DNA of 7,597 nucleotides from Ignavibacteria bacterium (GTDB lineage Bacteria > Bacteroidota > Ignavibacteria > Ignavibacteriales > Melioribacteraceae), in NCBI GenBank assembly GCA_027347545.1, contig DAIEQT010000265.1, forward strand, positions 1 to 7,597. The letters run 5' to 3'. Each line of letters starts with the position of its first letter. Within the stretch, counting starts at the first letter, position 1. The notes under the pieces were generated by a model. That model was not told the DNA's origin. It worked only from the letters and a program-made list of their open reading frames with translations, and searched no databases. The position numbers and the translations under genes were made by a program. Of this stretch, positions 4,869 through 7,597 are shown piece by piece.

Positions 4869-7244
4869 ATGCCTAAGACTAAACAAAAAAAATCCGAAGA
4901 CAAAACTGAGATTCAAATGCAATCAAAAGTAGAACAGCACTATCTTGCCTTATCGGGCAAAGAATTTATATATGAGCCTGTAGAAAAAATACCGGTTATA
5001 CAGGTGGAAAGTTTTCCGGAGCTTGGTAAACTAACTGCTCTTCGTTTTATTGAATGGGTAATTGAGAATCCGAATGGAGTAATTTCGCTTCCAACCGGAA
5101 AGACGCCTGAGCACTTTATTAAATGGGTAGCTAGAATTATCAAAGAGTGGGATACTCCAGCTATTCATGGCATTCTTAACGAAGCCAGCGTTAAGACTGA
5201 TAAAAAACCATCTCTCGAAAAACTCCGCTTTGTTCAGATTGATGAATTTTACCCGATAGACAGCGGACAGCACAATAGTTTTTATTACTACATCCAGAAT
5301 TTCTATTTCCGTCTCTGGGGCTTGAATCCTAATAACGCTTTATTGATGAACATCAACGAAATTCCTACAGCAAACAGATTGCCGTTAAACGAAATTTTCC
5401 CGGATCAGAAAGTTGATCTATCATTAAGAACCCGCTGGCCGGCTTCAAGATTAGAGAGACTTCAAAAAGAGACGATTGAAATTCTTGATGAGTATTGTTC
5501 AAATTATGAAAGAAAAATCCGTGAGATGGGCGGAATTGGATTTTTCCTTGGCGGAATTGGTCCCGATGGACATATTGGTTTTAATGTTCAGGGCAGCGAT
5601 CACTTTTCAACTACACGCTTGATAGCTACAAACTATGAAACACAAGCCGCAGCCGCTACAGATCTTGGCGGAATTGAAGTTGCGCGCAACAGACTGGTAA
5701 TAACAATTGGTTTGGAAACTATTACATACAACAAAGATGCTACCGCAATAATTATTGCTGCGGGCGAAGCTAAAGCAAACATTGTAAGAGATTCAATTCA
5801 AAATTCTGTCTCGAATAAATACCCGGCAACGGCACTGCAGAAATTAGGCAATGCAAGATTTTATTTAACTCACGGTGCGGCATTACGCCTAAGCGAACGC
5901 CGTTACGTTGAAGTAACGCAGGAATCTCCAATTACTCAGCATTCAATAGAACGCAGTGTAATTAATCTTGTTGTTGATAAATCGAAAAGACTTTCACGCT
6001 TAACAAAGGATGATTTCAAAGAAAATAAGATTACCGAACTGGTAATGAACAATTTGGATAAAAGCACAGAAGAGATTACCAGAGAGATAGAAGAGAATAT
6101 TAAAACTCGTCTTGAAAGCGGAATGAAAGTAGTTGAGAATGAAGTAATCTACCACACCGCGCCTCATCATGATGATATTGAGCTTGCTTACCTTCCATAC
6201 ATAACTCACTTAGTAAGAACGCCGAAGAATAAGCATCACTTTTCTTATATGACGAGCGGTTTTACTGCGGTAACAAATTCTTTCATGTTGAGTTTGCTGG
6301 AAAACTTGCAGAGCTTCTTAAACTCCGGTGACTTTACAAAGAAATTTACTGAGCATTATTTTGACCGCAGTTACGTTGATGGAAGAAACCGTGATGTGAT
6401 GCATTATCTTGATGGAGTTGCCGGACACAGCCGCACATTGCAGAGTGAAGGTTTGGCGAGAAGATTACTGCGCAACATTATGGAAGTTTATGAAGAGGAA
6501 AATCTTGTTTACCTAAAAGACAGAGTTAATGAGTTAGTCAACTATTTCAAAACACAATATCCGGGCAAAAAAGATATTGCTTACGTGCAAAAGTTAAAGG
6601 GAATGCAGCGCGAGTTTGAGAGCGAAATTTTCTGGGGCTACTACGGTTTTAGCGTAGAAGATGTTTCTCATCTGCGTCTTGGTTTCTATCAAGGTGATAT
6701 TTTTACAGAAGTGCCGGAAATGGATAGAGATGTACTTCCAATTTTTGAATTGATGAAAAAAGTTAAGCCGACAATTGTTACTGTTGCGTTTGATCCGGAA
6801 GGAAGCGGACCGGATACACATTACAAAGTGATGCAGGCAATTTCCGAAGCGCTTCAGCTATATGAGAAATACTCCGGCAACTCTAACATTAAAGTTTGGG
6901 GGTACAGAAATGTTTGGTACCGGTTTCATCCGGCAGAGGCAAACATTTATGTGCCTGTTAGCTTAAACTCTTTTGCAATTCTTGAAAACCAATTCATCAA
7001 GAGTTTCAGTTCTCAGAAAGGTGCAAGCTTTCCAAGTTGGGAGTATGATGGTCCATTCAACAGACTTGTTCAGCAGATTCAAGTTGAACAGTACAATGTT
7101 TTGAGAGAATGTTTAGGAAAGGATTTCTTTTTGAAGCACCCGCACCCAAGAGTTAGAGCGGCAAAGGGAATGCTATTTTTACGTGAGTTGACTTTGGAAG
7201 AGTTCTACAAGCATACAAGAGAGTTGAAGAAGGTAACAGAATAA
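4869..7244 (+). CDS. NagB-like / PIG-L (LmbE)-like fusion protein, glucosamine-6-phosphate deaminase-like
   Basis: This 791-residue protein has no signal peptide and should be cytoplasmic. Residues ~43-350 are a NagB/sugar-phosphate isomerase-like domain. It has phosphate-loop SLPTGKTP (73-80), FVQIDEFY with D125 (E. coli Asp72), and GGIGPDGHIGFN with D233 and H235 (Asp141, His143). The third triad residue, Glu148 in E. coli, is V240 here. K302 in GEAKAN fits Lys208. A charged, probably helical linker (~370-425) leads to a PIG-L/LmbE deacetylase domain (~425-700). APHHDDIE (431-438) replaces the usual AHPDDE with H433, D435 and D436 kept, and H651 in GPDTHYK is the likely third zinc ligand. 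The arrangement resembles the Bacteroidota family called glucosamine-6-phosphate deaminase-like, but is longer. Paired deacetylase and deaminase folds suggest sequential action on an N-acetylated sugar phosphate; this is unproven. A weak GAGAG lies 8 nt before the start. It follows the amidase by 46 nt. Confidence 0.88.
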   Translation: MPKTKQKKSEDKTEIQMQSKVEQHYLALSGKEFIYEPVEKIPVIQVESFPELGKLTALRFIEWVIENPNGVISLPTGKTPEHFIKWVARIIKEWDTPAIHGILNEASVKTDKKPSLEKLRFVQIDEFYPIDSGQHNSFYYYIQNFYFRLWGLNPNNALLMNINEIPTANRLPLNEIFPDQKVDLSLRTRWPASRLERLQKETIEILDEYCSNYERKIREMGGIGFFLGGIGPDGHIGFNVQGSDHFSTTRLIATNYETQAAAATDLGGIEVARNRLVITIGLETITYNKDATAIIIAAGEAKANIVRDSIQNSVSNKYPATALQKLGNARFYLTHGAALRLSERRYVEVTQESPITQHSIERSVINLVVDKSKRLSRLTKDDFKENKITELVMNNLDKSTEEITREIEENIKTRLESGMKVVENEVIYHTAPHHDDIELAYLPYITHLVRTPKNKHHFSYMTSGFTAVTNSFMLSLLENLQSFLNSGDFTKKFTEHYFDRSYVDGRNRDVMHYLDGVAGHSRTLQSEGLARRLLRNIMEVYEEENLVYLKDRVNELVNYFKTQYPGKKDIAYVQKLKGMQREFESEIFWGYYGFSVEDVSHLRLGFYQGDIFTEVPEMDRDVLPIFELMKKVKPTIVTVAFDPEGSGPDTHYKVMQAISEALQLYEKYSGNSNIKVWGYRNVWYRFHPAEANIYVPVSLNSFAILENQFIKSFSSQKGASFPSWEYDGPFNRLVQQIQVEQYNVLRECLGKDFFLKHPHPRVRAAKGMLFLRELTLEEFYKHTRELKKVTE

Positions 7245-7249
7245 TTAAT

Positions 7250-7276
7250 GTAGGGAACGGTCTATAACCGTTCCTA
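7250..7276 (+). repeat. REP-like palindrome 1 with GTAG foot
   Basis: GTAG at 7250-7253 is followed directly by an 8 bp perfect stem, GGAACGGT (7254-7261) with ACCGTTCC (7267-7274), around a 5 nt loop CTATA. A GTAG tetranucleotide at the 5' foot of a hairpin is the hallmark of REP sequences handled by RAYT transposases. It starts only 5 nt after the fusion gene's stop codon, so it may also protect or end that transcript, but it has no T-run. Confidence 0.65.
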
Positions 7277-7282
7277 ATGTAA

Positions 7283-7324
7283 AGACGCACTCCCTTAAAA
7301 GACAAGGGACAAGCGTGTGCGTCT
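7283..7324. repeat. Palindrome 2, two-part stem
   Basis: AGACGCAC (7283-7290) pairs with GTGCGTCT (7317-7324), and nested inside TCCCTT (7291-7296) pairs with AAGGGA (7304-7309) around loop AAAAGAC. The two stems are continuous on the left arm; the right arm has a 7 nt bulge. GTAA rather than GTAG precedes it, so it is a less certain REP. The bulged arm looks like a palindrome that has decayed or gained an insertion. Confidence 0.55.
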
Positions 7325-7338
7325 CAGTTACAAAGTTA

Positions 7339-7363
7339 AGAGCCGCATTCGATGCGGCTCTAC
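7339..7363 (-). repeat. REP-like palindrome 3 with GTAG foot on the minus strand
   Basis: AGAGCCGCAT (7339-7348) pairs perfectly with ATGCGGCTCT (7352-7361) around loop TCG. On the minus strand it is headed by GTAG (7363-7360), so it is oriented opposite to palindrome 1. It lacks a T-run and is not a typical terminator. Confidence 0.65.
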
Positions 7364-7417
7364 TGTTGTGGTTTCATAATTCCTCTGTCGCGAATGAACT
7401 TCGATAATCTGGTTGAG

Positions 7418-7449
7418 ATTCTTCACCCCGATAAATCGGGATTCAGAAT
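7418..7449. repeat. Palindrome 4, dispersed-repeat type
   Basis: The outer stem is ATTCT (7418-7422) with AGAAT (7445-7449). A symmetric 4x4 internal loop follows, then an inner stem CCCGAT (7427-7432) with ATCGGG (7435-7440). Sequences of this style (ATTCTTCAC…CCCGAT…CAGAATGACA) are, from memory, common dispersed intergenic repeats in Bacteroidota-related genomes. No GTAG foot is present. Confidence 0.5.
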
Positions 7450-7520
7450 GACAGAAAATCTAATGTGGTAACACTTTCGAAATGTCTATCCCTGGCTTTA
7501 CGTCTCAATGATGTACGCAC

Positions 7521-7597
7521 TTACAACTTGCAGATATTTTCCGGGCTGTTTTTCTCTAAATCCCACTTCAACGGATTTTGCTCAATGTATTTCCTAA
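7521..7597 (-). CDS. C-terminal end of a probable REP-associated tyrosine transposase (RAYT, IS200-like), runs off right edge
   Basis: The minus-strand frame read from 7595 gives 24 residues up to TAA at 7523-7521. It includes RKYIEQNPLKWDLEK followed by NSPENICKL. A Y-I-x-x-N-P-L-K-W-x-L-D/E-K motif near the C-terminus is typical of Y1 transposases of the RAYT group, which recognise REP hairpins. Only the last part is in the window, so the catalytic HUH motif and tyrosine cannot be checked. The adjacent cluster of hairpins, two with a GTAG foot, fits the assignment independently. It could also be a degraded copy. The 70 bp between its stop and palindrome 4 hold only a short imperfect palindrome around TTTCGAAA (7471-7485). 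Confidence 0.6.
   Translation of the reverse strand, partial: RKYIEQNPLKWDLEKNSPENICKL

Noticed and set aside
7250..7363. Rho-independent terminator for the three-gene operon
   Set aside because: The hairpins after the fusion gene have no following T-run. They fit REP-like repeats better, although one may still stabilise or end the transcript.
7471..7485. Short palindrome around TTTCGAAA as an operator or REP
   Set aside because: It pairs only with a bulge and has no GTAG foot or loop; too weak to call as a separate feature.

Overview
The window looks like part of a chromosome from the Bacteroidota/Chlorobiota side of the tree, most likely an Ignavibacteria-like organism. The main evidence is the C-terminal type IX secretion sorting domain on the amidase gene (the NFPNPFNPS block followed by LKVYDILGREV and SGVYLYRL). 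Supporting signs are the moderately AT-rich composition, the weak or absent Shine-Dalgarno sequences, and the large NagB/PIG-L fusion protein. The placement is inferred from protein style, not from a marker gene.

Left part (1-1257, minus strand): the first 154 codons of murQ (MurNAc-6-phosphate etherase) run off the left edge. Upstream of it on the same strand is a GNAT acetyltransferase of the type related to the C-terminal domain of eukaryotic O-GlcNAcase. Between them lies a previously unlabelled structure: a ~160 bp AT-rich segment with ~17 bp imperfect terminal inverted repeats, bounded by a perfect 10 bp direct repeat. It reads as a MITE-like insertion. Removing it and one repeat copy would leave the two genes 19 nt apart, so it probably split a GNAT-murQ operon.

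Middle part (1485-7244, plus strand): three genes in a row, probably co-transcribed. They are a secreted TolB/PD40 beta-propeller protein, a secreted multidomain N-acetylmuramoyl-L-alanine amidase with a T9SS tail (11 nt downstream), and a 791-residue NagB-like/PIG-L-like fusion (46 nt downstream). The T9SS tail contains two heptanucleotide tandem repeats, which are potentially slippage-prone.

Right part (7245-7597): no complete gene. There are four different palindromic hairpins in about 200 bp, two of them with a REP-style GTAG at the foot. After them, on the minus strand, come the last 24 codons of what looks like a REP-associated tyrosine transposase (RAYT/IS200-like) that continues past the right edge.

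Together the genes suggest a cell-wall amino-sugar theme. The amidase cleaves stem peptides from peptidoglycan, MurQ converts MurNAc-6-P to GlcNAc-6-P, and the fusion protein combines a deacetylase-type fold with a GlcN-6-P deaminase-type fold, the two steps that would follow. The fusion's NagB half lacks one catalytic-triad residue, so its exact reaction is uncertain.
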